NCBI GenBank assembly: GCA_022843165.1
Contig: JALHOD010000001.1
Location: 471,014 to 535,013 of the forward strand
Source: Pseudorhodoplanes sp.
GTDB taxonomy: Bacteria > Pseudomonadota > Alphaproteobacteria > Rhizobiales > Xanthobacteraceae
DNA: 64,000 bases
Direction of reading: 5' to 3'
Every line of letters starts with the position of its first letter. The first letter of the stretch is position 1. A program made the translations under genes and the position numbers. Shown here piece by piece: positions 41,262-50,910 of this stretch. The notes beneath the pieces are model-generated. The model was given only the letters and a program-made list of their open reading frames with translations. It was not told where the DNA came from and searched no databases.

Positions 41262-43139
41262 CTAATAACCACGGCGGTCCAGCTTGGCCGCTTTCTGTGT
41301 ATCGTACCACCAGCTTTCCGGAATGCCGCGCGAATATCGCGGCTTCTCCTTGGGGCGGCTGAACATGTCCCAATAGGCGATCCAGTGCGACGCTTTGTAC
41401 CAGTGCGGGACCCAATAGCGGCCCGCGCGGATGACCCGGTCAAGCGCCCGGCAGGCGATGACGAGTTCGGGCCGGGTCTTGGCCGCGATGATCGTCGTGA
41501 TCAGGCTGTCGATCGAGGGCTCGGCGATGCCGGCCAGGTTCTGGGAGCCCCGCGTGTCGGCGGCCTGGGACGAGAAATACGACCGCAGCGAATCGCCGGG
41601 AGACGTCGAGAACCCGAAGCGCTGGACGGTCACATCGAAGTCGAAATCGTCCACGCGCGCGCGGAATTGGACGGGGTCGACAATCCGCAGCGTGGCATCG
41701 ATGCCGAGCAGGCTGAGATTCTTGATATAGGGCATGTGATGCGGCTGGAAGGTCGGCTCTTCCAGCAGGAACTCGATCTTGATCGGCTCGCCGTTCTTGG
41801 CGATGCGCTTGCCGTCCTTGACGACATAGCCCGCGTCCTGCAGCAGTTGCGATGCCCGCCGCAGAAGCTGGCGATCCTGGCCGGACCCGTCGGACACCGG
41901 CGGCACGAACGGCACACCGAACACTTCGTCGGGCACCTTGCCGCGGAAAGGCTCCAGCAAGGCCAGTTCTTCGCCAGCCGGCTTGCCGGTCGCCATCATG
42001 TCGGAATTCTGGAAGACCGAATGCGTGCGCTCATACGCGCCGTACATGATGGTCTTGTTGGTCCATTCGAAATCGAAGGCGCAGATCAAGGCCTCCCGCA
42101 GCCGGGGATCCCGGAGTTGCGCGCGCCGCGTGTTGATGAACCAGCCTTGCGCGCCCGAGGGGGTATCGTCCTTCAGCACATCGCGCTTGACGCGGCCATC
42201 CTTGATCGCGGGAAATTCATAGCGCGTCGCCCAGATGCGCGAGGTGAATTCCTCGCGGAACAAATAGCTTTTCGCAGTGAAGCCCTCGAAGGCAACATCG
42301 CGGTCGCGGTAATATTCAAAACGCACAATGTCGAAATTGTGCAGCCCGCGGAATGTCGGCAGTTGAGCCGCCCACCAGTCCTTCACCCGCTCGTATTCGA
42401 TATAGCGTCCGGCTTCGAAGCGTCCGACCTTGTAGGGACCGGACCCGAGTGGAATCTCCAGCGTAGATTCCTCGAACGGACGCTTGGCATAGTAGGCGCG
42501 CGAAAAGATCGGCAGGCCGGCGACAAACAGCGGCACATCGCGGCCGCGCTTGTCCTTGAATTGCACGACAACCGAATCGCCGGAGGCCTGGGCGCTTTCC
42601 ATGTCGCGCAGCATTTGCTGGATGATCGGGTGTCCTTTCTCCTTCATAACATGGAGCGAGAAGGCCGCGTCCTGCGCGGTGATCTTCGTGCCGTCATGGA
42701 AACGCGCCTCCGGCCGCATCAGGAAACGGTATGTCAGGCCGTCCGCGGATATCCGAACCGCGCGCGCGGCCATGCCATACATGCCGTCCGGCTCATCGGC
42801 CGCGCGTGTCATCAGCGATGCAAACGTCAGTTCCATGCCCTGCGCGGCATCGCCGCGCAGGATGTAACTGTTGAGGGAATTGAAGGTGAGGAAGGACTGG
42901 TTGAACTGGCGGCTCGACCCGATTTGCGAGAACGTGCCGCCCTTCGGCGCATCGGGAACGACATAGTCGAAATGCGGAAAATCCGCCGGGTATTTCAGAT
43001 CGCCGAAAGCGGAAATGCCGTGCGTTTCACGCTCGGCAGCGGCGCGCGCGGGAGACGCGCCGCCGAAACGCCCCACAACACCTCCGGCAGCCGCACCCGC
43101 AGCAAGTTTCAGAACGCTGCGGCGATCGGGACATCTCAC
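41262..43139 (-). CDS. yejA: Peptide-binding protein YejA, second copy
   Basis: A 625-residue periplasmic solute-binding protein of the SBP_bac_5 family. It starts at a GTG that overlaps the stop of the first copy by four bases (GTGA); longer readings upstream run through the first gene in the wrong frame. A Tat-like start (RRSVLKLAAGAAAGGVVG) leads to HGISAFGDLKYPADFPHFDYV, and the C-terminus has FSTSPGDSLRSYFSSQAADTRGSQNLAGI. It is a diverged paralogue of the first copy. Tandem yejA1-yejA2 is also known in Sinorhizobium. Confidence 0.92.
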   Translation of the reverse strand: MRCPDRRSVLKLAAGAAAGGVVGRFGGASPARAAAERETHGISAFGDLKYPADFPHFDYVVPDAPKGGTFSQIGSSRQFNQSFLTFNSLNSYILRGDAAQGMELTFASLMTRAADEPDGMYGMAARAVRISADGLTYRFLMRPEARFHDGTKITAQDAAFSLHVMKEKGHPIIQQMLRDMESAQASGDSVVVQFKDKRGRDVPLFVAGLPIFSRAYYAKRPFEESTLEIPLGSGPYKVGRFEAGRYIEYERVKDWWAAQLPTFRGLHNFDIVRFEYYRDRDVAFEGFTAKSYLFREEFTSRIWATRYEFPAIKDGRVKRDVLKDDTPSGAQGWFINTRRAQLRDPRLREALICAFDFEWTNKTIMYGAYERTHSVFQNSDMMATGKPAGEELALLEPFRGKVPDEVFGVPFVPPVSDGSGQDRQLLRRASQLLQDAGYVVKDGKRIAKNGEPIKIEFLLEEPTFQPHHMPYIKNLSLLGIDATLRIVDPVQFRARVDDFDFDVTVQRFGFSTSPGDSLRSYFSSQAADTRGSQNLAGIAEPSIDSLITTIIAAKTRPELVIACRALDRVIRAGRYWVPHWYKASHWIAYWDMFSRPKEKPRYSRGIPESWWYDTQKAAKLDRRGY

Positions 43140-45034
43140 GAACGGCTCCCCGCCTTGGCTGACTTGTCCGCGTCCCACCACCAGACCGCGGGGAACGCTG
43201 CGGCGCCGTATTTCGGCATGTCCGCCGGATGGCCGAAGCGGTTCCAGCGCGCCGTGCGCTGCTTGCCGTAGGTCCATTGCGGCACGACATAGTGATTCCA
43301 CAGCAGCACGCGATCGAGCGCCTTGGTCGCCGCCACCAGTTCGTCGCGATTCTTGGCGAAGATCACCCTGTCGATCAGCGCGTCGATGGCCGGGTTCTTG
43401 ATGCCGACGAGATTGCGCGAGCCCGGCTGATCCGCCGCCTGGCTGCCCCAGAAGCCGCGCTGCTCGTTGCCCGGCGACAGCGACTGGCCCCAGACCGTCG
43501 TCGTGATGTCGAAATCCCATTGCCGCAGGCGGTTCTCGTACTGCGCCTCGTCCACGGTGCGAACCGTGACCGCCGCCCCGAGCCGCTCGAGCGCCGGCTT
43601 GTAGAACAGCATGAAACGCTCGGCATTGGGATCGGACACCAGAAGCTCGATGCTCAATTGCTCGCCGGTCTTGGTATTCGTGAGTCTGCGGTCCTTCAGT
43701 TCAAAACCCGCCTCGCGCATCAGCCGGATCGCTTCGCGCAAATTATTCCGCACCGCCTCCGCATTTCCGTTCACCGGATTGCTGTAGGCCGTCGTGAACA
43801 CTTCCGGCGGAACCGGCTCCTTCAGAGATTTGAGAATTTCAAGCTCAAGCCCCTCAGGCAGGCCGCCTGCCGCCAGTTCCAGGCCCTCGAAATAGCTCGC
43901 GATGCGCTTGTACTGCCCGAAGAAAATCTGCTTGTTCATTTCCTCGAAGTCGAACACGTGGTTCAGGGCGCGGCGCACGCGCGCATCCTTGAACTTGTCG
44001 CGGCGCGTGTTGAGCACAAAAGCCTGCATCACTCCGGAGCTGCGGATCTCGAATTCCTCGAGGATGACACGCTTGTCCTTCACCGCCGGGAAATCGTAAG
44101 CCGTCGCCCAGTTCTTGGCGCTGTTCTCGGTGCGCCAGTCGATATGGTCGGCCTTGAACGCCTCCAGCGCCACCGTGGAATCGCGAAAATATTCGTATCG
44201 CAGTTCGTTGAAATTGTTCTGTCCGACATTCACGGACAGTTTCTCGCCCCAGTAATCCTTCACGCGCTCATAGACGATGGTGCGTCCGGCGACGAATTCC
44301 TTGATCCTATAGGCGCCGCATCCGAGCGGCGGCTCCAGCGTGGTCGCCGAGATATCGCGCTTGCGGCCTTGCGCATCATTGGCATCCCACCAGTGTTTCG
44401 GCAGCACGATGAGCTGGCCGACGATCTGCGGCAATTCGCGGTTGCCTGGCGCATCGAACGTGAACGTGACGTCGCGCTCGCCGCCTTTGTCCGCTTTCAC
44501 AACATGACGGTAATAGGCCGACAATTGCGGATGGTTCTTCTTCCACGCTTCGAGCGAAAAGATCACGTCGTCTGCGGTGACCGGCTTGCCGTCGTGCCAT
44601 TTCGCTTCCGGGCGCAGGCGATAGGTGACCGAGGAAAAATCGTCCGGGTGGCTGACCGATTCCGCCAGCAGGCCGTATTCGGTCGACACCTCGTCCATCG
44701 CCTGTGTCATCAGCGTGTCGTAGATGTTGCTGAGGCCCGCGGCGATCGACCCCTTCACGCCCGCCACCACATAATTGAAATTGTCGAACGTGCCGAACGC
44801 CGTCTGGCGCGCGACGCCACCCTTCGGCGCAGACGGATTGACGTAATCGAAATGCTTGAAGCCGGCCGGGTATTTCAGGTCGCCGAACAGGGACAAGCCA
44901 TGCCGCCAGGTCTTCGGCGCGGCGCCGGTCTGTGCCGCAGCCGGCTGCGGGATTGCGGCATCCAGGGCCGTCAGAGCAGGCACCGTGATTGCGGCGGCAC
45001 CGGCGCGGAGCAGGGATCGTCGGGACAGGGTCAC
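43136..45034 (-). CDS. yejA: Peptide-binding protein YejA, first copy
   Basis: A 632-residue solute-binding protein, first gene of the yej operon. GTG 45034 is chosen because GGAGA stands a proper distance upstream; an in-frame ATG 13 codons earlier lacks this. A twin-arginine start (SRRSLLRAGAAAITV) ends in PAAAQ. The mature part starts HGLSLFGDLKYPAGFKHFDYV and ends with SPGNEQRGFWGSQAADQPGSRNLVGI, parallel to the second copy. It delivers peptides to YejBE. Confidence 0.93.
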   Translation of the reverse strand: MTLSRRSLLRAGAAAITVPALTALDAAIPQPAAAQTGAAPKTWRHGLSLFGDLKYPAGFKHFDYVNPSAPKGGVARQTAFGTFDNFNYVVAGVKGSIAAGLSNIYDTLMTQAMDEVSTEYGLLAESVSHPDDFSSVTYRLRPEAKWHDGKPVTADDVIFSLEAWKKNHPQLSAYYRHVVKADKGGERDVTFTFDAPGNRELPQIVGQLIVLPKHWWDANDAQGRKRDISATTLEPPLGCGAYRIKEFVAGRTIVYERVKDYWGEKLSVNVGQNNFNELRYEYFRDSTVALEAFKADHIDWRTENSAKNWATAYDFPAVKDKRVILEEFEIRSSGVMQAFVLNTRRDKFKDARVRRALNHVFDFEEMNKQIFFGQYKRIASYFEGLELAAGGLPEGLELEILKSLKEPVPPEVFTTAYSNPVNGNAEAVRNNLREAIRLMREAGFELKDRRLTNTKTGEQLSIELLVSDPNAERFMLFYKPALERLGAAVTVRTVDEAQYENRLRQWDFDITTTVWGQSLSPGNEQRGFWGSQAADQPGSRNLVGIKNPAIDALIDRVIFAKNRDELVAATKALDRVLLWNHYVVPQWTYGKQRTARWNRFGHPADMPKYGAAAFPAVWWWDADKSAKAGSRS

Positions 45035-45196
45035 AAATCTCTCCAGGAATCTCTCGCCAAGGACGGGCGTCAAAACATCATCTGCAGTGATGTATGTCGC
45101 TTTTGCGGTGCCGGCGGCCTTTGGTACGGCCTCACCCAGAACTTACCTCCTAGCTGTCTATCCCGCCAAGCCATGCAAGGACCGCACAAAACGGAA

Positions 45197-45220
45197 ACGG
45201 CCGGGATTTCTCCCGGCCGT
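45197..45220 (-). terminator. Terminator after cycM
   Basis: ACGGCCGGGA (45197-45206) and TCCCGGCCGT (45211-45220) form a perfect ten-base stem with a four-base loop. On the minus strand it is followed by TTTCCGTTTT, so it ends transcription from cycM. It lies in the 220-base gap before the yej promoter region. Confidence 0.8.
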
Positions 45221-45254
45221 AAACCTTACATCGATTTAACTTTTCTCAGCCGCG

Positions 45255-45824
45255 TCACTGCGTCTTGGTCGGCGCCGGAGCCTCCGCCGCCTTGGGCAGC
45301 GGCGCCGGACTGTCCGACAGCGTGTGCAGGTAATTGATCAGGTCGGCGCGCTGGCCGCCGCGGGAGAGACCCGCATAGCTCATGCTGGTGCCCGGGACAT
45401 AAGCCTTGGGCGCGGCCAGGAACTGGTCGAGATTCTCATAAGTCCATTCGCCGCCCTTGGACTTCATGGCGGCCGAATAGTTGAAGCCTGCGACCGCCGC
45501 CTTGGCGCGGTTCACGATGCCGTAGAGATTCGGTCCGACGCGGTTTGCGCCGCCCTTCTCGAAGGTGTGGCAGGACGCGCATTGCTTGGCGGCGGTTTCG
45601 CCGCGCTTCGGATCGGAACTGGCAAGCCGGACAGCGATCGGCTCCGCGGGCTCGGGCTTGGCCGCTTCGGCGGCGCCCGGCTGATCCGGCACCGCGATGT
45701 CAAAGCCCGGCTTGGCCGGCTTGTGTGGCGCGAAAATCGCGTTGGCTGCGATATTCAGCGACAGCAGCACGAGGCAGGTGCCGAGCACCGCGCCCATGAT
45801 CTTGTTGAGTTCGAAGGAGTCCAT
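45255..45824 (-). CDS. cycM: Membrane-anchored cytochrome c, CycM type
   Basis: A 189-residue class I cytochrome c. ATG 45824 (MDSFELNKIMGAVLG) starts an uncleaved N-terminal membrane anchor; a Pro/Ala/Glu linker follows; heme motif CASCH and GANRVGPNLYGIVNRAKA and the Met ligand in GTSMSYAG complete the fold. In Bradyrhizobium CycM carries electrons from the bc1 complex to aa3 oxidase. The cycM-kdsB-pheA order is conserved in related genomes. An in-frame ATG 37 codons upstream is rejected, since the added residues look non-coding. Confidence 0.94.
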   Translation of the reverse strand: MDSFELNKIMGAVLGTCLVLLSLNIAANAIFAPHKPAKPGFDIAVPDQPGAAEAAKPEPAEPIAVRLASSDPKRGETAAKQCASCHTFEKGGANRVGPNLYGIVNRAKAAVAGFNYSAAMKSKGGEWTYENLDQFLAAPKAYVPGTSMSYAGLSRGGQRADLINYLHTLSDSPAPLPKAAEAPAPTKTQ

Positions 45825-46002
45825 TGAGGGTCGGCTCACGCTTCGGGACGGCGAGAAAGGCGGTATCCGCGCAAAAGCCCGCGGCGGGCGGAGAGATAGC
45901 CGGTTTGCCTCGCTTCTTGCAACCCGTATAAACAAGCCGCCCCCTGCGACATTCGTTTAGACCGGCTGATCCGGCCGCAGGCCGGCGACGGCATCCAACC
46001 GC

Positions 46003-46740
46003 ATGACTTCGCGCGATATTCTGATCCTGATTCCGGCCCGGATGGCGGCCACCCGGCTGCCCGGCAAGCCCTTGGCCGATATCGGCGGGCTGCCGATGAT
46101 TGTGCATGTCGTCCGCCGTGCCCAGGAAGCCCGACTGGGCGAAGTCATCGTCGCCACCGACGCCGAGGTCATTTTCGCGGCCGTGGAGAAGGCCGGCGCC
46201 CGGGCGCTGATGACGCGGACCGACCACGCCTCCGGCTCCGACCGTATTTTCGAGGCCCTGGAACTGGCCGACCCGGAAAAAAAGGCACGCATCGTGGTCA
46301 ACATGCAGGGCGACCTGCCGACCCTGCCGCCCGACGACCTGACGGCCGCCGTGCGGCTGCTGGATGACCCGGCCGTCGACATCGCCACCGTGGCCGCCGA
46401 GATCAGCAACCCGGACGAGCGCACCAACCCGAATGTGGTGAAAGTGGTGGGCTCGCCGCTGTCGGCGAAACGGCTGCGCGCGCTTTATTTCACCCGCGCC
46501 ACCGCCCCTTACGGCGACGGCCCGCTCTATCACCATATCGGCCTGTACGCCTATCGCCGGGAGGCGCTGGCCCGGTTTGTCGGCCTGCCCCCCTCTCCGC
46601 TCGAACAGCGCGAAAAGCTCGAACAATTGCGGGCCTTGGAAGCCGGGATGCGGATCGACGTTGCCATCGTGGACAGTGTGCCGCTTGGCGTCGACACGCC
46701 ACAGGACCTGGAAGCCGCGCGCCGGGTGCTCGGACATTGA
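46003..46740 (+). CDS. kdsB: 3-deoxy-manno-octulosonate cytidylyltransferase
   Basis: A 245-residue enzyme that activates Kdo with CTP for lipopolysaccharide. The N-terminal [21 protein letters not shown] is the family signature, followed by [24 protein letters not shown] and NMQGDLPTL. The active-site regions of CMP-Kdo synthetase are intact. It is divergent from cycM and 32 bases before pheA. Confidence 0.96.
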   Translation: MTSRDILILIPARMAATRLPGKPLADIGGLPMIVHVVRRAQEARLGEVIVATDAEVIFAAVEKAGARALMTRTDHASGSDRIFEALELADPEKKARIVVNMQGDLPTLPPDDLTAAVRLLDDPAVDIATVAAEISNPDERTNPNVVKVVGSPLSAKRLRALYFTRATAPYGDGPLYHHIGLYAYRREALARFVGLPPSPLEQREKLEQLRALEAGMRIDVAIVDSVPLGVDTPQDLEAARRVLGH

Positions 46741-46772
46741 CGAGATCGGGTCGCAACGCGTAACGGAACCGT

Positions 46773-47633
46773 ATGACAGTCAAAAAGAAAATCGTGTTTC
46801 AGGGCGAGCCGGGCGCGAATTCGCATCTCGCCTGCCTGGAAGCCTATCCGGATTATGAACCGACCGCCTGCCCGACCTTCGAGGACGCCTTCGCCGCGGT
46901 GTCGTCGGGCGAGGCCGCGCTCGGCATGATCCCGATCGAGAATTCCATCGCCGGCCGCGTCGCCGACATCCATCATCTGATGCCGAAAGCCGGCCTGCAT
47001 ATCGTGGCGGAATGGTTCCTGCCGGTGCGCCATCAGTTGATGGCACCGAAGGGCGCGACGCTCGACAGCATCAAGTCGGTCGAAAGCCATGTGCACGCGC
47101 TCGGGCAATGCCGCAACATCATCCGCAAGCTGAAGATCAAGGCGATCGTCGCCGCCGACACCGCCGGCTCCGCCCGCGAGGTCGCCGAGATCGGTGACAA
47201 GACGCGCGCCGCCATCGCCTCCAAGCTTGCGGCGGATATCTATGGCCTCGACATCCTCGCCGAGAATGTGGAAGACGAGTCGCACAACACGACGCGCTTC
47301 ATCGTGCTGGCGCGCGAAGCCCGGTTCGCCCAAAACGGCAACGGCCCGGTGATCACCACCTTCGTGTTCCGGGTGCGCAACATTCCGGCGGCGCTCTACA
47401 AGGCGATGGGCGGATTCGCCACCAACGGCGTCAACATGACGAAGCTGGAAAGCTACATGATCGAGGGCAATTTCTTCGCCACGATGTTCTATTCCGACAT
47501 CGAGGGTCATCCCGACGATCCGAATGTCACGCTGGCGCTGAAGGAACTGGAATTCTTCTCCAAGGAGATGAAGATCCTCGGCGTCTATCCGGCGCATCCT
47601 TATCGCGCCAGCTTCAAGGAAGCGGCGGAGTAA
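46773..47633 (+). CDS. pheA: Prephenate dehydratase
   Basis: A 286-residue monofunctional prephenate dehydratase of phenylalanine synthesis. The catalytic domain opens FQGEPGANSHLACLEAYPD and contains GEAALGMIPIENSIAGRV and DTAGSAREVAEIGDKTRAAIAS with the TxR-type motif (NTTRFIVLAR). The C-terminal ACT domain carries LYKAMGGFATNGVNMTKLES with the ESR-like Phe-binding region. No chorismate mutase domain is fused. Confidence 0.95.
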   Translation: MTVKKKIVFQGEPGANSHLACLEAYPDYEPTACPTFEDAFAAVSSGEAALGMIPIENSIAGRVADIHHLMPKAGLHIVAEWFLPVRHQLMAPKGATLDSIKSVESHVHALGQCRNIIRKLKIKAIVAADTAGSAREVAEIGDKTRAAIASKLAADIYGLDILAENVEDESHNTTRFIVLAREARFAQNGNGPVITTFVFRVRNIPAALYKAMGGFATNGVNMTKLESYMIEGNFFATMFYSDIEGHPDDPNVTLALKELEFFSKEMKILGVYPAHPYRASFKEAAE

Positions 47634-47660
47634 TATCCAAACGCGGAACCAATCGACTCT

Positions 47661-47754
47661 CACCCTGAGGAGCATTGCGCAGCAATGCGCCTCGAAGGGC
47701 GAGGGCGTCCCATCCTTCGAGACGCGCACCTTCGGTGCGCTCCTCAGGATGAGG
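47661..47754. repeat. Rhizobiales-type intergenic palindromic repeat
   Basis: An imperfect palindrome of about 94 bases between the convergent pheA and phosphomutase genes. CCTGAGGAGC (47664-47673) pairs with GCTCCTCAGG (47739-47748), and CCTCGAAGG-type and CCTTCGAGACGC arms lie inside, each with an internal small hairpin (ATTGCGCAGCAAT; GCGCACCTTCGGTGCGC). Sequences of this pattern are scattered in hundreds of copies in Bradyrhizobium-like genomes. It may act as a two-way terminator here. Confidence 0.75.
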
Positions 47755-47771
47755 CCGACGACCTTCCCTGT

Positions 47772-49271
47772 CTAAATCGTCTGATTGTATTCGCCGACCT
47801 CGGGATGCTGCCGCAGCACCGCATCCACCGCCTTGAACATGTCGTGCATGCGCGCTTCCGAGGCCGGGCTTTCCACCACGACCACCAATTCCGGCTTGTT
47901 CGACGACGCGCGCACCAGCCCCCAGGTGCCGTCCTCGACCGTGACGCGCACGCCGTTCACGGTGACCAGATCGCGGATCGCTTGCCCGGCGACTTTCTCG
48001 CCCTTGGCTTGCGCGGCCTCGAAATGCTTCACCGCCGCATCGACGATGCCGTATTTCTTCTCGTCGTCGCAATGCGGCGACATGGTCGGCGACGACCAGG
48101 TCTTCGGCAGCGCGTCTTTTAGATCGCTCATGCTTTTGCCGGGATTGCGGTCGAGCATGTCGCAGATCGCGATCGCCGAGACGAGGCCGTCGTCATAGCC
48201 GCGACCGAGCGGCTTGTTGAAGAAGAAGTGCCCGGACTTTTCGAACCCGACCAGCGCGCCGGCCTCGTTCACGCGCCGCTTCATGTAGGAATGGCCGGTC
48301 TTCCAGTATTCGGTCCTGGCGCCGTTCTTCTGCAGGACCGGATCGGTGGCGAACAGGCCTGTGGATTTCACGTCCACCACGAAGGTGGCGTTCGGATGCA
48401 GGGCTGAAATATCGCGCGCCAGCATCACGCCGATCTTGTCGGCGAAGATCTCGTCGCCTTTATTGTCCACCACGCCGCAGCGGTCGCCGTCGCCGTCGAA
48501 GCCGAAGCCGACATCGGCGTCGGCATTGATCACGGCGTCTCGCATGGCGTGCAGCATCTTCATGTCTTCGGGATTGGGATTGTATTTCGGGAAAGTGTAA
48601 TCGAGCTCGCAGTCGAGCGGGATGACATCGATGCCGATGGCCTGCAGGATTTTGGGCGCGAAGGCGCCGGCGGTGCCGTTGCCGCAGGCCACCACCGCGC
48701 GCAGCTTGCGCTTGAGCTTCGGACGATTGGTCAGGTCGGCGATGTAGCGGGCGGGGAAATTCTCGACGAAGGCGTAGGACCCGCCGCCGCGCAGATCGAA
48801 ATGCGAATGCAGCACCAGATCCTTCAGCCGGTTCATCTCGTCCGGCCCGAAGGTGAGGGGACGATTGGCGCCCATCTTCACGCCGGTCCAGCCGTTGTCG
48901 TTATGCGAGGCGGTCACCATCGCGACGCAGGGCACGTCGAGATCGAATTGCGCGAAATACGCCATCGGCGAGAGCGCCAGTCCGATGTCATGCACCTTGC
49001 AGCCGGCGGCGAGCAGACCCGACACCAGCGCCAGTTTCACCGAGGCCGAATAGCCGCGGAAGTCGTGGCCTGTCACGATCTCCGGCTTCACACCCATCTC
49101 TCGGATCAAGGTGCCGAGCCCCATGCCCAGCGCCTGCAGCCCCATCAGGTTGATTTCCTTGCCCAGCAGCCAGCGGGCATCGTATTCGCGAAAGCCCGTG
49201 GGTTTCACCATCGGGCCGGATTCATAGGCATAGGTGTTCGGCAGGAGCGACGGCTGGGGCTTGGGAAACAT
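47772..49271 (-). CDS. Phosphomannomutase/phosphoglucomutase
   Basis: A 499-residue alpha-D-phosphohexomutase. The phosphoserine loop is VTASHNDNGW, the metal loop GFGFDGDGDRCGVV, the sugar-binding loop GFEKSGHFFFN, and the phosphate-binding C-terminal domain reads LVRASSNKPELVVVVES. It interconverts mannose- and glucose-1- and 6-phosphates for polysaccharide and LPS precursors. This matches ManB/AlgC-type enzymes; substrate preference cannot be fixed. A single-gene unit by its spacing. Confidence 0.94.
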   Translation of the reverse strand: MFPKPQPSLLPNTYAYESGPMVKPTGFREYDARWLLGKEINLMGLQALGMGLGTLIREMGVKPEIVTGHDFRGYSASVKLALVSGLLAAGCKVHDIGLALSPMAYFAQFDLDVPCVAMVTASHNDNGWTGVKMGANRPLTFGPDEMNRLKDLVLHSHFDLRGGGSYAFVENFPARYIADLTNRPKLKRKLRAVVACGNGTAGAFAPKILQAIGIDVIPLDCELDYTFPKYNPNPEDMKMLHAMRDAVINADADVGFGFDGDGDRCGVVDNKGDEIFADKIGVMLARDISALHPNATFVVDVKSTGLFATDPVLQKNGARTEYWKTGHSYMKRRVNEAGALVGFEKSGHFFFNKPLGRGYDDGLVSAIAICDMLDRNPGKSMSDLKDALPKTWSSPTMSPHCDDEKKYGIVDAAVKHFEAAQAKGEKVAGQAIRDLVTVNGVRVTVEDGTWGLVRASSNKPELVVVVESPASEARMHDMFKAVDAVLRQHPEVGEYNQTI

Positions 49272-49411
49272 TCAAGGGCCTCGAAAGCGGGCGGGAATCT
49301 GAGGGACCAATAGCCTAAAGCGCATGCGGCGGAAATGGTTGCGCCGCCTCGATCGCAGCGGCCGGGGCGGCGCGAAGAACGGTCTGCGGACCAAAGATGT
49401 CGGGAGAATGG

Positions 49412-49927
49412 CTAGTTTTCCAGCACCAGCTTGCCGTCGGCGTATTCGAAGCGCTTGAGCTTGGTGAGGTAGGACAGCCCCAGCAGATTTTCGCTGAGGG
49501 CCTTGTCGGGCATCACCAGGGCCCGGACGTCGCGCACCACCAGCCCGCCGACATCGACCGAGTTGAGCGTCACCGGCGCCGCTTTTACGGTGCCGTTGGC
49601 GGTGCGGACCTCGGCCTTGTAGTCGTTGAACGACGGAAAGATTCCGAGCCGCTTGGCATCGACCGCGGTCAGCGCAATCACCGACGCGCCGGTATCGACC
49701 ATGAAATCGATACGCCGGCCGTCGACCCGTGCTTCGGTCTGGAAATGTCCGCGGCGGTCGCGCGGGATGGTGATCGAGCGACGCCCGCTTGAAACGGCCG
49801 GCTGAGCGGAGGCCAGGGCGGCGACCGGCGCGGGCTGCGACGGCGCCGTCGCGCTCCTGTCCAGGAGAGGCGTGATCAGTCCGGCCGCTCCAAGCATCAA
49901 AGCCGCAAAGATGACGATCGAACGCAT
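49412..49927 (-). CDS. Retropepsin-like (clan AA) aspartic protease
   Basis: A 171-residue protein with an N-terminal signal or anchor (MRSIVIFAALMLGAAGLI), a Pro/Ala linker and a single pepsin-like lobe: FMVDTGASVIALT with the catalytic Asp in DTGA, then LNSVDVGGLVVRDV and ENLLGLSYLTKLKRFEY. It fits the TIGR02281-type family of small periplasmic aspartic proteases that work as dimers. It lies 140 bases from the phosphomutase start; substrates unknown. Confidence 0.9.
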   Translation of the reverse strand: MRSIVIFAALMLGAAGLITPLLDRSATAPSQPAPVAALASAQPAVSSGRRSITIPRDRRGHFQTEARVDGRRIDFMVDTGASVIALTAVDAKRLGIFPSFNDYKAEVRTANGTVKAAPVTLNSVDVGGLVVRDVRALVMPDKALSENLLGLSYLTKLKRFEYADGKLVLEN

Positions 49928-50076
49928 CCGTTAAAGTCCGCTGCAATCCGGAGAACGTGCCGCATCAAACCATCGCGGCGTCTCGGAGCTGCTAACGAAT
50001 ACGGGTCGTGCCGTGCATTTGCGCGGCAGCATTAACGATCCGTTATCGGATTCGGATGAACTCGCGGTAGCCGGTC

Positions 50077-50910
50077 TCAGGTCAGCCGCGTGATGCGGCT
50101 TTCGAGCACCCAGGCTTCGAAGAATTTTATCAGCAGGCGGTTCAGCGTGTGAGACGAGGCCGCGGCCGTCCGCATGCGGTCTTCCAGCGTCAGCGGCTCG
50201 TGCCGCAAGGCGGCGGCCAGATTCGTGATCGTCGCCAGCGCCAGGACGCGCAATCCGAAGCGGCGCGCCAGGATCGCTTCCGGAACGATCGTCATGCCGA
50301 CGAGATCGGCGCCCAGCGCCTGCGCGGCGCGGATATCGGCGGGCGTCTCGAAACTGGGACCGGGAAAAAACATGTAGACGCCGTCATGCGCCTTGCGGCC
50401 GAGTTGTCCCGTGGCCAGCGCGAAGCGTTCGCGCAGATGCCTGTCATAGGTGCCGAGCAGATCGACAAAACGCTCGATGCTCGGCTCGCCGGCCAGCGGA
50501 TCGAGTCCGGTCATGTTGATGTGGTCGGTGATGGTCACGATGCTGCCCGCGGGCAGATCCTGGCGGATCGCGCCGGCGGCGCCGATGGTCACCAGCGCCT
50601 TGGCGCCGAGCCGCGCCAGCGTTTCGACCGGAACGCGCATCGCATTGATGTCGCTCCTTTCATTGTAATTCATGCGTCCGCGAAAAACCGCGATGCGCGC
50701 CGATCCCAGCAATCCGATGATCAGTTCCGGCTTCGGCTCGGCCATGGGCAAGTTGAAGCCCGGCAATTCGCTGTAGGGAATGTTGATCGCCTGGCCGACC
50801 TGATCGGCAAGACTGGTCAGACCGCCTCCAAGAATGAGTCCGACATCAATCTGCGCGTCGCCGATCTGGGATCGGATCACCTCGACGCATTGCTCCGCCT
50901 GACCAGTCAT
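50077..50910 (-). CDS. Purine-nucleoside phosphorylase
   Basis: A 277-residue enzyme of the trimeric PNP/MTAP class, which splits purine nucleosides with phosphate. Visible blocks are VGLILGGGLTSLADQV, FRGRMNYNE, the GAAGAIR strand, DHINMTGLDPL, and FFPGPSFETPADIRAAQALGADLVGMT, where Asn-Tyr of the usual GPNYET is Ser-Phe. It overlaps the 3' end of the upstream membrane-protein gene by 65 bases with ATG 50910 (MTGQAEQ), or by 98 with the first ATG at 50943. Spacing suggests one transcript with that gene. Confidence 0.9.
   Translation of the reverse strand: MTGQAEQCVEVIRSQIGDAQIDVGLILGGGLTSLADQVGQAINIPYSELPGFNLPMAEPKPELIIGLLGSARIAVFRGRMNYNERSDINAMRVPVETLARLGAKALVTIGAAGAIRQDLPAGSIVTITDHINMTGLDPLAGEPSIERFVDLLGTYDRHLRERFALATGQLGRKAHDGVYMFFPGPSFETPADIRAAQALGADLVGMTIVPEAILARRFGLRVLALATITNLAAALRHEPLTLEDRMRTAAASSHTLNRLLIKFFEAWVLESRITRLT

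Noticed and set aside
41127..43271. 714-codon plus-strand frame opposite the second yejA
   Set aside because: Antisense of a clear binding protein; composition rich in Arg, Asp and His without domains.
43229..45337. 702-codon plus-strand frame opposite the first yejA
   Set aside because: Runs through a real gene and the intergenic terminator; no recognisable protein.
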